Source: JABCPE02 sp963518845
Lineage (GTDB): Bacteria > Bacteroidota > Bacteroidia > Flavobacteriales > Weeksellaceae
Length of the DNA: 5,850 nt
Assembly: GCA_963518845.1 (NCBI GenBank)
Contig: CAUQKV010000047.1
Location: 1-5,850, forward strand
Direction: 5' to 3'
A model generated the notes under the pieces. It was not told where the DNA came from. It did no database searches and saw only the letters and a program-made list of their open reading frames with translations. Position numbers and translations under genes: made by a program. Below, one piece after another: positions 5,223-5,850 of the stretch (position 1 is the stretch's first letter; each line of letters starts with the position of its first letter).

Positions 5223-5850
5223 TTACATTTCCTCTCCTATATCTTTTAAAAAATCATCCATCGCCTCAAAGGAACTTTCCGATGAAGATGCATACACCAG
5301 CTGCTCACCCCCATCTAAAACTACTATGCTGTCCGCAGCTCCGCCATAGAACTCCGCTCCTTGTAACCAATGGCGTATAGCGAAAGGCTTTTTTGGAAAA
5401 TGGGATTTTATAGCATCCAAATCTTCGGAAGTAATGAATTTAAAGCCTTCATAAATATAAGGCAAAGCAAATACTGCCTGCAAGTGAGCCATAGCCAACA
5501 AAAATTCAGATAATGTATCACATTCCACCTGCCATTCTTTTTGGTTATAGCTAACATATACTTTGGGGTTTTCTTCGCCTAAATCTCCCTTTGCAATTGC
5601 CCATAAACAACAATTTTGATTTTCTGCATAAAAAACAAAATAGTCTGGATGATTGAAAAGAGCAAGGTTAGATTTGGGAGTTACCAAACAATCTTGTGTT
5701 TGGTTCAGAGCCTGATGCTTTCCCAAAGTGGTGTAATAGTCATATAACAGTTGTGGCATTTGCTCTACCACGCCGAAAAACGGCTGCATTTCAGCTTCTG
5801 TAAAACCACAATCCTCCTCTATACCAAAGAGCGTTCGGATTTGGGTAAAT
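5223..5850 (-). CDS. SMI1/KNR4 (SUKH)-like protein, N-terminus beyond window edge
   Basis: This gene is partial: its 3' end is at 5223 and the reading frame stays open to 5850, so the true start lies outside the window. The ATG at 5789 is internal, because the 20 codons before it read as conserved protein (TQIRTLFGIEEDCGFTEAE). That includes a GFTEAE helix start that leads into MPQLLYDYYTTLGKH, equivalent to the SUKH LPxxLxxYY-x-x-x-G motif. Next come LVTPKSNLALF, the strand DYFVFYAENQNCCLWAIAK, the ENPKVYV turn, and the helix around LSEFLLAMAHLQAVFALPY, in the usual SUKH order. The 3' third (about 120-188 counted from M5789) is more variable and ends in an acidic helix. SUKH proteins are known as immunity proteins against diverse polymorphic toxins in bacteria. 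No toxin is visible here, so its partner, if any, is unknown. It probably heads a transcript including the 142-residue gene. Confidence 0.8.
   Translation of the reverse strand, partial: FTQIRTLFGIEEDCGFTEAEMQPFFGVVEQMPQLLYDYYTTLGKHQALNQTQDCLVTPKSNLALFNHPDYFVFYAENQNCCLWAIAKGDLGEENPKVYVSYNQKEWQVECDTLSEFLLAMAHLQAVFALPYIYEGFKFITSEDLDAIKSHFPKKPFAIRHWLQGAEFYGGAADSIVVLDGGEQLVYASSSESSFEAMDDFLKDIGEEM

Noticed and set aside
1..5850. Search for mobile elements, CRISPR arrays, tRNA or rRNA genes and riboswitches.
   Set aside because: No transposase, terminal inverted repeats, spaced direct repeats, tRNA cloverleaf sequences or recognisable riboswitch cores were seen by eye.

Overview
The window looks like a chromosomal segment from a Bacteroidota bacterium, most likely class Flavobacteriia and possibly Weeksellaceae (Chryseobacterium-like). 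Intergenic DNA is very AT-rich. Starts lack Shine-Dalgarno sequences and sit behind A/T-rich leaders. Several genes carry boxes matching or nearly matching the Bacteroidota -7 consensus TAnnTTTG, some with a TTG about 17-20 bases upstream. This assignment is an inference; no rRNA or other taxonomic marker is present.

Left part (1-2941): a DUF421 (YetF-type) membrane protein on the + strand converges on a complete purH on the - strand. Each ends in its own hairpin terminator within the 254-base gap, and I see no gene between them. purH encodes the bifunctional enzyme for the last two steps of de novo IMP synthesis. It diverges from a small DUF488 protein on the + strand, across a 98-base AT-rich promoter region.

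Middle (2942-3928): a low-GC gene on the - strand encodes a six-helix membrane protein. It has two Asp-Pro motifs, one per half, and resembles LysE/GAP-type transporters without a firm family match. An intact TTG-N17-TAAATTTG promoter match on the + strand sits just beyond its 3' end and points antisense into it.

Right part (3929-5850): three genes run leftward on the - strand with short gaps. They are an SMI1/KNR4 (SUKH)-like protein cut by the right edge, an unrecognised acidic tryptophan-rich 142-residue protein, and a DUF695-RraB fusion. SUKH proteins are established immunity proteins of polymorphic toxin systems, so this block may be part of an immunity array or a toxin-system remnant. 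No toxin gene lies in the window, so that reading is inference.

No tRNA, rRNA, CRISPR array, transposase or insertion-sequence ends were seen.
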